A stretch of 61,656 nt of DNA, from positions 1 through 61,656 of the forward strand of contig NZ_NHSF01000015.1 in the NCBI RefSeq assembly GCF_016653295.1, read 5' to 3'. The position numbers and the translations under genes are program-made. The stretch comes from Halochromatium salexigens. GTDB taxonomy: Bacteria; Pseudomonadota; Gammaproteobacteria; Chromatiales; Chromatiaceae. Positions 1 to 7,943 of the stretch are shown here, one piece after another (position 1 is the stretch's first letter; each line of letters begins with the position of its first letter). Under the pieces are notes generated by a model. That model was given only the letters and a program-made list of their open reading frames with translations. It had not been told where the DNA came from and ran no database searches.

Positions 1-114
1 AAACGCTTGAAGGCCGCTTGCAACGAGGATTACCTTGCAAAACTGCTCTTCGAGTGGCCCGAGAACAAGGAGGAAACAGGAGCATCAGGGAAAGCTAATA
101 TTAGCAAATCTTGA
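1..114 (+). CDS. C-terminal end of an unidentified protein (partial)
   Basis: Frame 1 is open from the window edge to a TGA at 112-114. It encodes 37 residues beginning KRLKAACNEDYLAKLLFEWP and ending in a Gly/Ala/Ser/Lys-rich tail. I do not recognise the family. The stop overlaps the first codons of the truncated nuclease gene that follows, so the two were probably joined by a deletion. It could also be a chance open frame. Confidence 0.3.
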   Translation, partial: KRLKAACNEDYLAKLLFEWPENKEETGASGKANISKS

Positions 115-1451
115 TGCGATTGCCCTGGCGCTGGGATTGGTCGCGCATTTATCCGGTGATTCGGTTTAGCTTCGGCGGCGGGGTGGTCGGCACCCGCGCC
201 GGGCTGGAGGCCAAGATCCGCGAGCAGCTCGCGCTCAACCAAGCGGCGCTCGGTATTCGCTGCGAACAGCCGACCAGTGATGGTGCCTTCGCCGAGCTGA
301 TCCGCAAGGCCCACGCCAATACCGGCGAGCGCGTGGTGGTGCTGGTCGATGAGTACGATAAGCCGATCCTGGATAATCTGCGCGATCCCGACACTGCGCG
401 CACACTGCGCGACAGGCTGCGCAATCTCTACTCGGTGATCAAGGATTCGGATGCACACATCCGCTTCGCCTTCCTCACCGGCGTGAGCAAGTTCAGCAAG
501 GTGAGCTTGTTCTCAGGACTGAACAATCTCTACGATCTCACCGTCGATGCCGACTATTCGGCCCTGTGCGGGTACACCGAGGCGGACCTGGACGCCGTCT
601 TCGCGCCGGAGCTTGAGGGCTTGGACCGCGCACAGATCCGCGCCTGGTACAACGGCTACAACTGGCTCGGCGAGGCGGTCTACAATCCCTTCGATCTGCT
701 GCTGCTGTTCAAGCAGCGCGTCTGTCGTCCTTGGTGGTTCGAAACCGGCACGCCGACGTTTTTGGTCGATCTGCTCACCGAGCGACAGACCTGGCTGCCT
801 CAGCTCGGTCAGCTGGAGGCCGATACAGCGCTGCTGTCCGCCTTCGATGTCGACCACATCAGCACTGAGGCGCTGCTGTTCCAAACCGGTTATCTCACCA
901 TCGCCGAGTACAGCCGGCACTTTGGCGAAGACTGGTACCGACTCGGGTATCCCAATCAGGAGGTCTATCAGAGCCTCAACAACAGCCTGCTGCGCGCCTG
1001 GACACCGAGCGGCCAGCCGATGCTGGCCAATAAGCAACGCCTTGGCCGCCTGCTACTGGCGAACGATTTCGACGGGATGCGCGCGCTGTTCACGGCCTTC
1101 TTTGCCAGTATTCCGCACGATTGGTATCGCAACAACCCGATTGCCCAGTATGAGGGGTACTACGCCAGCGTGTTCTATGCCTACTTCGCCAGCTTGGGGC
1201 TGGATCTGACCCCGGAGGAGAGCAGCAACGCGGGGCGACTCGACCTGGCGCTGCGCTTCAATGCGCAGGTCTACCTCTTCGAATTCAAGGTGGTGGAGCT
1301 GGCACCCGAGGGCGGCGCACTGCAGCAGATCAAAGAGAAGGGCTACGCCGAGAAATACCGCGCCGAGGGGCTGCCGATCCATCTGATTGGGGTCGAATTC
1401 AGCCGCGAACAGCGCGGGGTGGTGGCGTTCGAGGCCGAGACGCTGGTTTAA
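111..1451 (+). pseudogene. 5'-truncated AAA-ATPase-like / PD-(D/E)XK (DUF1703) protein
   Basis: The frame encodes 446 residues closely related to the complete paralogue at 2839-4380, but it lacks about the first 75 residues, including the P-loop-like RPRRFGKS segment. Homology starts abruptly at the RWDWSR motif, next to an unrelated reading frame ending at 114. The C-terminal nuclease motif is still present (GRLDLALRF followed by FEFK), as is the VVVLVDEYDKPI Walker-B-like strand. From about 295 to 775 it is nearly identical at the DNA level to the second copy, while both flanks are more diverged, which suggests gene conversion. The family is usually annotated as AAA family ATPase plus PD-(D/E)XK nuclease and is commonly multi-copy in genomes. 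The frame is open, but without its N-terminus it is probably not functional as an ATPase. Confidence 0.8.
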
Positions 1452-1513
1452 GCTCATACAGCGCTCGCTCGCAGCAGAGCAGCCCGACCGAGGCGCGCAG
1501 CGCCTCGACCGTT

Positions 1514-1789
1514 TCACCAGGTTCTGGGCTGAAAGCGCGCGTCGTTGCGGATCTCGATCGCCTGCCCGGATTGGGCGAGCACGAACAGCCCCTTGCGGTA
1601 GGCGAAGCGGCCGACCTGGTCGTCGAGCGCGAGCAGATCGATCTCGGCGATCACCTCACCGTTGTCATCGTAGGCGGTGAGGTTGGGCGCGACATGCCAA
1701 GCGTAGCGCGGCCAAGCTAGAATAGCGCGCATCAAGGCGCAACCCTTGACATGCCGGTCGATCTCATTGTGCGCGGTTTCGAGGAACAC
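1514..1789 (-). pseudogene. Internally deleted DUF3782-like nuclease remnant, copy 1
   Basis: The minus-strand frame carries a start-like segment, then YDDNGEVIAEIDLLALDD, then jumps straight to VGRFAYRKGLFVLAQSG and the end NDARFQPRTW. The related remnant at 4390-4568 still has about 20 residues before VGRF that are missing here, so the central part, including the expected E-x-K strand of a PD-(D/E)XK core, has been deleted. The EID motif resembles the VEIDVLIKNG strand of the complete coiled-coil nuclease at 9428-10267. It converges on the truncated DUF1703 gene. The family assignment rests on memory of similar C-termini and is tentative. Confidence 0.55.
1516..1622. repeat. 107-bp perfect direct repeat, copy A
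   Basis: This 107-bp stretch is identical by eye to 4392-4498. It encodes, on the minus strand, the last 35 or so residues of the DUF3782-like remnants. Both copies lie just downstream (65 bp and 12 bp) of a DUF1703 stop codon, so the repeat is part of a duplicated convergent gene pair. Confidence 0.9.
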
Positions 1790-1837
1790 TCACCCACTGC
1801 GGGTATCGCCAAAAGCGACAGCCAACGATTATTAACC

Positions 1838-2308
1838 ATGACCGACCTGAACACCCTTTATCAAACCGATTACAGTGCTTGGGCCAAGCGTCACATCGAG
1901 CTTTTGCGCGACCGTCGTTTCGCGGAATTAGATATTGATCACTTGCTAGAAGAACTCGGCGATATGAGTAAGAGTGAGCGACGGGAACTCGCAAGCCGAT
2001 TACTGATCCTGATCGCCCATTTGTTGAAATGGGAATACCAGTATCCACTGCTCTCCGAGCGTTGGCGTGAATTCGATGGTCGCAGTTGGCGCAACACCAT
2101 CGTCGAGCAGCGCAAACAGGTGTCTGTGTTGCTCCGTCAAGCGCCCGGATTGAAGTCAACCCTCGGTGAGACGATCAGCGCTGTTTATCCCGATGCGGTT
2201 GACCTCGCGAGCAAGGAAACCCAGTTGCCACCCGAAACCTTTCCCGAGCAATGCGCCTTGACGGGTGCGCAGTTGCTCGACGATGATTTTTTCCCCAATT
2301 CGGCATAA
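1838..2308 (+). CDS. DUF29 family protein
   Basis: This 156-residue protein starts at the ATG at 1838, which begins MTDLNTLYQTDYSAWA. It has the DUF29 layout: an N-terminal LYxxDYxxWA motif, then a LDIDHLLEELGDM segment, a helical HLLKWEYQY stretch, an SWRNTI motif, and an acidic C-terminus ending near LLDDDFFPNSA. A second copy of the same length, a little over half identical, lies at 46592-47062 between aceF and lpdA. DUF29 proteins have no established biochemical role and are multi-copy in cyanobacteria and purple sulfur bacteria. Here it sits 32 bp upstream of a Uma2 gene and both lie between two DUF1703 copies, so the group could be one mobile or defence-related block. That is inference. 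Confidence 0.85.
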   Translation: MTDLNTLYQTDYSAWAKRHIELLRDRRFAELDIDHLLEELGDMSKSERRELASRLLILIAHLLKWEYQYPLLSERWREFDGRSWRNTIVEQRKQVSVLLRQAPGLKSTLGETISAVYPDAVDLASKETQLPPETFPEQCALTGAQLLDDDFFPNSA

Positions 2309-2340
2309 GTTTGCCAATCAATTCGACCGAGGAAACACCG

Positions 2341-2796
2341 ATGCAGTGGTCAGATGTCGTTGACAATGCGATGTTCGCCGATCTGCCTTTTAAGATTGAG
2401 CTGACGAAATTCGGCAAGCTGCTGATGAGTCCCGCATCCAACGAGCATGGTAGAATCCAAAGCCATCTCAGCGCCATGTTATTACAACAGCAACCGGGAG
2501 GGGATGTCGTCGCTGAATGCTCCATTGCCACCGCCGATGGGATCAAGGTCGCTGACGTTGCCTGGCTCTCTGCGGATTTCGTAGCGCGCCACGGCTTTGT
2601 CACGCCCTACCCGAAAGCGCCCGATATCTGTATTGAGATCGTTTCCCCATCCAATTCAATAGTGGAAATGAAGGAAAAGGCGAAACTGTACTTGGATAGC
2701 GGTGCCCTGGAGGTTTGGATCGTCCATAGTCTGGATCAGATCGAATTCCTGGGCGTTGATGGCAAGTTGTTGAAAAGCGTTTTAATTCCGTTGTGA
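2341..2796 (+). CDS. Uma2 family PD-(D/E)XK nuclease-like protein
   Basis: This protein has 151 residues. The ATG at 2341 follows an AGGAAA ribosome-binding sequence, which I prefer over the upstream TTG at 2311. The Uma2 (DUF820) fold shows in order: an N-terminal GKLLMSPAS strand, the VADVAWLS strand with its catalytic Asp, then DICIEIVSPSN with the catalytic Glu, and a KAKLYLDSG helix followed by EVWIV. The family belongs to the restriction-endonuclease-like superfamily and its cellular role is unknown. The start overlaps nothing and lies 32 bp after the DUF29 stop, which suggests co-transcription. It is not a close paralogue of the other Uma2 copies in this window. Confidence 0.88.
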   Translation: MQWSDVVDNAMFADLPFKIELTKFGKLLMSPASNEHGRIQSHLSAMLLQQQPGGDVVAECSIATADGIKVADVAWLSADFVARHGFVTPYPKAPDICIEIVSPSNSIVEMKEKAKLYLDSGALEVWIVHSLDQIEFLGVDGKLLKSVLIPL

Positions 2797-2805
2797 ACCC
2801 GCCAT

Positions 2806-2837
2806 AAGCGCGCGTCGTTGCGGATCTCGATTGCCTG
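2806..2837. repeat. 32-bp fragment of the 107-bp repeat
   Basis: This stretch matches the internal part of the 107-bp repeat (GCGCGCGTCGTTGCGGATCT and the bases after it) with one mismatch. It lies immediately upstream of the complete DUF1703 start codon. The DUF1703 gene is thus flanked by direct copies of the same sequence, one here and one at 4392-4498. Confidence 0.75.
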
Positions 2838-2838
2838 T

Positions 2839-4380
2839 ATGCACCGTCAACGCCTCCCCATCGGCATCCAAACCTTGCGCGAGATACGCGAGGACGATCA
2901 TTACTACGTCGATAAGACCGGCTATGCGCTGCGGCTGATCAAGGAGGGCAAGTATTATTTCCTGTCGCGCCCGCGCCGTTTCGGCAAGAGCCTGTTTCTG
3001 GATACGCTCGCGGAGCTGTTCAGTGGCAACCGGGCGTTGTTTTCGGGGCTGGAAGCCGATGGGCGCTGGGATTGGTCGCGCGCGTATCCGGTCATCCGGC
3101 TCAGCTTCGGTGGCGGGGTGGTTCAGAGTCGTGCCGAACTCGATCAGCGGATCCGAGCGCTACTGCGGACCCATCAGGAGGCGCTCGCGCTGACGTGCGT
3201 CGATGAGACCGATGTGGCGAGCTGTTTTGAGGAACTGATCCGCAAGGCCCACGCCAACACCGGCGAGCGCGTGGTGGTGCTGGTCGATGAGTACGACAAA
3301 CCGATCCTGGATAATCTGCGCGATCCCGACACCGCACGCACGCTACGCGATGGGCTGCGCAATCTCTACTCGGTGATCAAGGATTCGGACGCGCATATCC
3401 GCTTCGCCTTCCTCACCGGCGTGAGCAAGTTCAGCAAGGTGAGCTTGTTCTCGGGGCTGAACAATCTCTACGATCTCACCGTCGATGCCGACTATTCGGC
3501 CCTGTGCGGGTACACCGAGGCGGACCTGGACGCCGTCTTCGCGCCGGAACTCGAAGGCTTGGACCGCGCACAGATCCGCGCCTGGTACAACGGCTACAAC
3601 TGGCTCGGCGAGGCGGTCTACAATCCCTTCGATCTGCTGCTGCTGTTCAAGCAGCGCGTCTTTCGTCCTTGGTGGTTCGAGACCGGCACGCCGACCTTTC
3701 TGGTCGATGTGCTGACCCAGCGCGGCTATTTCACGCCCAATTTGGCGCATGTGTGCGCATCCGAGGCCTTGCTATCGACCTTCGATGTCGATCAGTTGGC
3801 ACCCGAGGCGCTGCTCTGGCAGACCGGTTATCTGACCTTCACCGGGGCGCGGCAGATCGGCGTGCGTTGGGAATACAGCCTGGGCTATCCCAATCTCGAG
3901 GTCGAGTCGGCGCTGAACGATGCCTTGCTCAAGGGCTTGATGGGCGATGCCACGCTGGCCGAGCGTGCGATCAGTCGGCTCTATGACGTGCTGTTGGCGG
4001 CTGACTTCGAGGCCTTGCGTCAACACATCCAGAGCTTGTTCGCGGCGATTCCGCATCAGTGGCACGACGGCGGTCCGATTGCTCGTTACGAAGGCTTTTA
4101 TGCCAGCGTGTTCTACAGCCATCTGGCGGCGCTGGGTCTGGATCTGGTGGCCGAGGAGGCCAGTCATCATGGCCGCCTGGATCTGCGTCTGCGCTTCAAC
4201 GGCGCCATCTGGTTGTTTGAGTTCAAGGTGGTGGAGCTGGCGCAAATCAAGGCCCGCGGCTATGCCGAGCCCTATCGCGCGGAGGGGTTGCCGATCCACC
4301 TGATCGGTATCGTCTTCAGCCGCGAGCGGCGCACCCTGGTCGATTTTGCCATCGAGACGCAAGCCCCGGGCGAGCGATGA
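2839..4380 (+). CDS. AAA-ATPase-like / PD-(D/E)XK (DUF1703) protein
   Basis: This is a 513-residue protein starting at the ATG at 2839 (MHRQRLPIGIQTLREI). The N-terminal AAA-ATPase-like domain has YYVDKT, the P-loop-like RPRRFGKS at 44-51 and the VVVLVDEYDKPI strand. The C-terminal DUF1703 domain carries the nuclease motif D448 (GRLD) and E461-x-K463 (FEFK). This length and architecture are normal for the family, whose role is not settled (proposed nucleases of mobile or defensive character). It follows the Uma2 gene by 42 bp. A truncated paralogue lies at 111-1451, and direct repeats flank this copy. All visible catalytic motifs are intact. Confidence 0.92.
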   Translation: MHRQRLPIGIQTLREIREDDHYYVDKTGYALRLIKEGKYYFLSRPRRFGKSLFLDTLAELFSGNRALFSGLEADGRWDWSRAYPVIRLSFGGGVVQSRAELDQRIRALLRTHQEALALTCVDETDVASCFEELIRKAHANTGERVVVLVDEYDKPILDNLRDPDTARTLRDGLRNLYSVIKDSDAHIRFAFLTGVSKFSKVSLFSGLNNLYDLTVDADYSALCGYTEADLDAVFAPELEGLDRAQIRAWYNGYNWLGEAVYNPFDLLLLFKQRVFRPWWFETGTPTFLVDVLTQRGYFTPNLAHVCASEALLSTFDVDQLAPEALLWQTGYLTFTGARQIGVRWEYSLGYPNLEVESALNDALLKGLMGDATLAERAISRLYDVLLAADFEALRQHIQSLFAAIPHQWHDGGPIARYEGFYASVFYSHLAALGLDLVAEEASHHGRLDLRLRFNGAIWLFEFKVVELAQIKARGYAEPYRAEGLPIHLIGIVFSRERRTLVDFAIETQAPGER

Positions 4381-4389
4381 GCCTCAGTG

Positions 4390-4568
4390 TTACCAGGTTC
4401 TGGGCTGAAAGCGCGCGTCGTTGCGGATCTCGATCGCCTGCCCGGATTGGGCGAGCACGAACAGCCCCTTGCGGTAGGCGAAGCGGCCGACCTGGTCGGG
4501 CACCACCATGCCGGCCACGGCGCCCAGGAGCTGATACGCCCGTACTTGCGTCAACAGGTGGTCTGCTA
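4390..4568 (-). pseudogene. DUF3782-like nuclease C-terminal remnant, copy 2
   Basis: The minus-strand frame begins at the very end of the neighbouring membrane-protein gene and reads ADHLLTQVRAYQLLGAVAG, then VGRFAYRKGLFVLAQSG and the end NDARFQPRTW. It has no start codon of its own and appears cut at the 4566-4568 boundary. It keeps the residues missing from copy 1 at 1514-1789. It converges on the complete DUF1703 gene with a gap of about 10 bp, the same arrangement as copy 1. Confidence 0.55.
4392..4498. repeat. 107-bp perfect direct repeat, copy B
   Basis: Identical by eye to 1516-1622. It is the 3' coding part of the DUF3782-like remnants. Confidence 0.9.
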
Positions 4569-6533
4569 GGGCGCTAGCAGCCGCGCAGTGCCGTCATGCG
4601 GGATCTCGACCAGCCAATCCGGGGTCTCGCCGGCGAGCAACTGATCATAAAACAGGGTGATGCCGTCGCGCCGTTCATAGGTCGCGACCGGGTCGTGCGG
4701 GCAGACGAGCAGCAGGTCGACGCCGCGTTGCGCGATGACCTTCCGGGCCGTCTCGGCGTCGCGAAAGAGGATCTGTGTGCCAGCCTCGATGCCGCTGTTG
4801 TTGCGGTGATAGGGCGCGGCGAGAACCTGATGCGGGGTCAGCCAGAGCAGCGGCGCGCCCAGGTTGACCGGCGCGGCGATCAGCAGGGGCGCTTGTGTGT
4901 GCCACGGCGGTTGATTCAGTCGCTCGGCGATGGCGTGCAGGTCGCAGGTTTCATTGTCGCTGTCGGCGGATGAGTCGCTGATCTTGGTCACCGTCAGCGT
5001 GACAACGAGCGGCAGCAGGGCGACCACCACCGCCGGCCCGGCGCGGCGCAGCAGACGCGGCAGCAGGCGCCGCGTCTCGCCGATGCGCGCGCCCACTGCC
5101 GCCGCCCACCAGGTCAGCGCCAGGCCGGCATAGAGGTTGGCGAGCGCGGCACCGCGCAGTTGCCAGCCCATCAGCAGCAGCCCGCCGGCGATCAGCAACG
5201 TCATCCCGAGCCAGCGCGTTCGGGCACGAGGCGAGCTAACCCGACTGCGCCAGGCGCTCAGCAGTAGCGCCAGCAGCGGCAGGACGATGAACGAGCTGGC
5301 CGTGGCGGGCCGCTCCCGGAGCCCCTTCAGCAGTGGTTGCGCCTCGCTGACGCGCGCGACCAGTTGCGCCGATGGCTCGGCGAGGCCAGCATAGGGTCCG
5401 CTGGCGCAATGCGGGATCAGCATGTAGAGCAGGCCGAGCAGGAGCAGGCCGAGGGGAATGGCGAGGAGGAGCCGCGCCTGTGCGTGCCCGAGGTGTTTGA
5501 GGTGGCCCATTGGGCCGACATTGCTGTGGTTCATGTGGCCAGACGGCACACGCTGGTCGGCCCGCGAGTGTCTGGGTCTGCCGCGCGCGAGCCAATGCTC
5601 AGCGGCGATGGTCCCGAGGCCGAACAGCGCCACCGCCGCCGCGAGCGCGACGCTGACCCAGGAGAAGGCATCGCAGGCGCTGGAATCGCGCGCGCCCGGT
5701 GCCAGCGCCAGCGGGATGAGCGCCAGTGTGGTCAGGGTCAGCGCCAGCCCGTAGCGCGCCAACTGCTCGGCGCCACGGCGCCCGTGCCGCAGCCAGCCAA
5801 GAGCGAGCAGGGCGGCGCCGAAGGCCACTGGCGGGATCGCCTCGGCGCCGATCCAGAGCCCGAGCGCACCAGCGATCCCGGCCAGCGGCGCCAGCCAAGG
5901 CGCCGGCGCGCGCCTGGCGAGCTGCACACTGAGCCGGGTGCCTTGCTGAGCGCCGAACCTTGTACCGTCCCGCGCACCAAGCGGCGTCCCGAGGAGGGCG
6001 AGGATGCGCAGCAGGGCGCCGGCGCTGAGGGTTGCCAGCAGCAGTTGCCAACCGTGATGATCGACACGGCCGGCGGCGAAATCCGCCAGCGGCACGTTGA
6101 GCCCAATCGCGACTAGCCCGGCGAACAGCAGCCCGGCGCGCCCGGTGAACGGCCGCGCGGCCCAGACGAAGGCGGCGAAGAAGGCCACCCCGAGCAGCGC
6201 CGGCACCAGATGAGCCGCGAGCAGCGCGGCCTTGTCGGCGCCGAGCAGCGGCTCGCTCAGCCAGATCACCGCCGCCAGCGGCAGATCCGGCAGCCGCGAC
6301 CAGTGCATGTCGACGCCCGTCGGCGGATTCAGCCGGGGCTGCGTCAGTTCGTACCAAGCGCCGGTCTCCAGCCAGCGTTGCACCTGGAGCACGCGCATGA
6401 TGTCATCGGAATCCTTGAACGGTAGCCCCTCGATGATCGGCGCGGCACCGGCGCGCCACAGGCAGAGCCCGAAGACGAGGACGGCGAGCACCAGCAGGAG
6501 GTAACGATGAACGCGGTTTGGGGGAGTGGACAT
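4566..6533 (-). CDS. Large GT-C-type membrane glycosyltransferase-like protein
   Basis: This 655-residue integral membrane protein has about a dozen hydrophobic segments. The first runs from residue 9 to 30. The loop after it has acidic residues (KDSDDIMRV), a DMHWSRLPDLP motif and the GRVDHHGWQ motif, all typical of GT-C transferases that use polyprenyl-phosphate sugars (STT3/PglB/ArnT-like). A soluble-looking stretch occupies the last 120 residues. A Gly/Arg/Thr-rich cytoplasmic insert lies near residues 185-210. The canonical WWDYG motif of STT3 was not seen, so the donor and acceptor are unknown. It is divergent from the next gene, with 132 bp between them. Its codon use is high-GC, unlike the neighbouring membrane-protein pair. 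Confidence 0.7.
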   Translation of the reverse strand: MSTPPNRVHRYLLLVLAVLVFGLCLWRAGAAPIIEGLPFKDSDDIMRVLQVQRWLETGAWYELTQPRLNPPTGVDMHWSRLPDLPLAAVIWLSEPLLGADKAALLAAHLVPALLGVAFFAAFVWAARPFTGRAGLLFAGLVAIGLNVPLADFAAGRVDHHGWQLLLATLSAGALLRILALLGTPLGARDGTRFGAQQGTRLSVQLARRAPAPWLAPLAGIAGALGLWIGAEAIPPVAFGAALLALGWLRHGRRGAEQLARYGLALTLTTLALIPLALAPGARDSSACDAFSWVSVALAAAVALFGLGTIAAEHWLARGRPRHSRADQRVPSGHMNHSNVGPMGHLKHLGHAQARLLLAIPLGLLLLGLLYMLIPHCASGPYAGLAEPSAQLVARVSEAQPLLKGLRERPATASSFIVLPLLALLLSAWRSRVSSPRARTRWLGMTLLIAGGLLLMGWQLRGAALANLYAGLALTWWAAAVGARIGETRRLLPRLLRRAGPAVVVALLPLVVTLTVTKISDSSADSDNETCDLHAIAERLNQPPWHTQAPLLIAAPVNLGAPLLWLTPHQVLAAPYHRNNSGIEAGTQILFRDAETARKVIAQRGVDLLLVCPHDPVATYERRDGITLFYDQLLAGETPDWLVEIPHDGTARLLAP

Positions 6534-6665
6534 GGTGAGATCGAAATACGGAGAGGTTGCTGGGTGATGGGCAGCGGACGGCTAGGCAGCGGATGCTAGA
6601 ATAGCCGCTCTTTGGGGTTTCTTGGGGTGCTTGGAGCTTCCGCTCGCTGACAAAGAAAAATTACT

Positions 6666-7922
6666 ATGGGCTGGTCAAAAAAAATTTCCGCTCCTTTTGA
6701 GCTGTTGCTGGTTTGGGTTTCAAAGGCTTCACTACGGCGATTCTTTCTTTCGATTTTCATTCCGTTAGTAATCATTTACGGCCTAACGGCTAGTTGGCAA
6801 TTACCAGTTAATGGTGATGCCTTGACAAATGCAATTACGGCCTGGCATATAGGGAACAAAGGGACTGTTTATCTTACTGGCTACGGGCATTTGACGGAAA
6901 AGCCTTTTCATGGGCCCTTTGGTTATTATGTAAGCACACCTAAAGGAACAGTATCGCAGTATCCTCCAGGCGCCGCTTTATTAGCGGTACCAGTATATAT
7001 GCTGGCGCATGGTCGATTACATGAGGCTGTTTTACTAAACCCTTCGAGACCTGAGATTGAAGCCGTAGCAGTATCCTTGCCTCCATTATGGCCTGCAACA
7101 GTAACCGCAGTGCTTGCAACAGCGGCCGCCATTGCCTTCCTTGGTTTAGTATTTCGTGGCCAAAGCCAACCACGAGAAGCTTGGATTGCTGCTTGGGTAG
7201 TTGGATTAGGAACGAGTGCATGGTCAGTTGCTTCGGATGCACTTTGGCAGCATGGACCTGCAATGTTTTGGATTGCTTTGGGGCTCTTGCTCAGTAGTCG
7301 TAAGAATTATTGGGCTTCAGGGCTTGCCTTAGGTGGAGCGGTGTTGACGAGACCTCACACAGCCTTTGTTTGTGCATGCCTTGGTATCGCCTGTGGTGTT
7401 TCTAATCGTTCAATTCGTCCAGTTATCAGCATTGGTGTTGGGTCTGCTCTTGGTCTCCTTTTTCTTCTTGTTTACAACGCACTAATATTTAGTGAGGTTT
7501 CGATATCAGGTGGATATGGCGATTCTTTTCAGAATAGGCTTGTCTCTTTTGATTTCTTGTTTCTATTTCTAAATATTTTGGGTGGATTATTAGATCCTCG
7601 TGTAGGATTTCTAATCTGGTCTCCTTTTTTGATACTTCTTCTGCCTGGTTTGCCTGTAGCCTGGAAGAACAGTGGGCCTTGGGCACGTGGAGCGGCAGTC
7701 GGCGGTTTAATCTATTTGTTATTACAATACAAAATGAACCGTTATTTGCCTGAATTCATTCCTTACCGTTACCCGCTCGAGGCTCTTGTCGCTTCGGCCC
7801 CGTTGTGGTTTGCTGCTTATCTGTATCACATTAAAAATAGTAATAATCGAATAAAGCGAATTTTTATTTATCTTCTTGCCTCAGGTGTTGTTTTGCACTT
7901 CGTTGCTGCCCTAGCAGGATGA
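6666..7922 (+). CDS. Polytopic membrane protein, GT-C-like (tandem copy 1)
   Basis: This 418-residue protein starts at the ATG at 6666. A first hydrophobic helix (about residues 27-45) precedes a loop with DALTNAITAWH, which has an acidic residue as in GT-C sugar transferases. Then follow SQYPPGAALLAVP and repeated hydrophobic helices up to the C-terminus. I cannot assign a substrate. The next gene encodes a paralogue of almost the same length 21 bp downstream, sharing the LPxxPDAxxN, YPPGAAxL, ATAAAIxF and LNRYxPxxxxYRYPLEAL patterns. The base composition is clearly more AT-rich than in flanking genes, which suggests transfer from another background. A surface polysaccharide or lipid-linked sugar role is inference. 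Confidence 0.6.
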   Translation: MGWSKKISAPFELLLVWVSKASLRRFFLSIFIPLVIIYGLTASWQLPVNGDALTNAITAWHIGNKGTVYLTGYGHLTEKPFHGPFGYYVSTPKGTVSQYPPGAALLAVPVYMLAHGRLHEAVLLNPSRPEIEAVAVSLPPLWPATVTAVLATAAAIAFLGLVFRGQSQPREAWIAAWVVGLGTSAWSVASDALWQHGPAMFWIALGLLLSSRKNYWASGLALGGAVLTRPHTAFVCACLGIACGVSNRSIRPVISIGVGSALGLLFLLVYNALIFSEVSISGGYGDSFQNRLVSFDFLFLFLNILGGLLDPRVGFLIWSPFLILLLPGLPVAWKNSGPWARGAAVGGLIYLLLQYKMNRYLPEFIPYRYPLEALVASAPLWFAAYLYHIKNSNNRIKRIFIYLLASGVVLHFVAALAG

Positions 7923-7943
7923 CTCGAGTCTCGGTTATCTATC

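Noticed and set aside
5337-6116. Plus-strand frame opposite the GT-C-like gene
   Set aside because: The composition is Arg/Gln/Gly-rich with no family pattern, while the minus frame has membrane helices and GT-C motifs.
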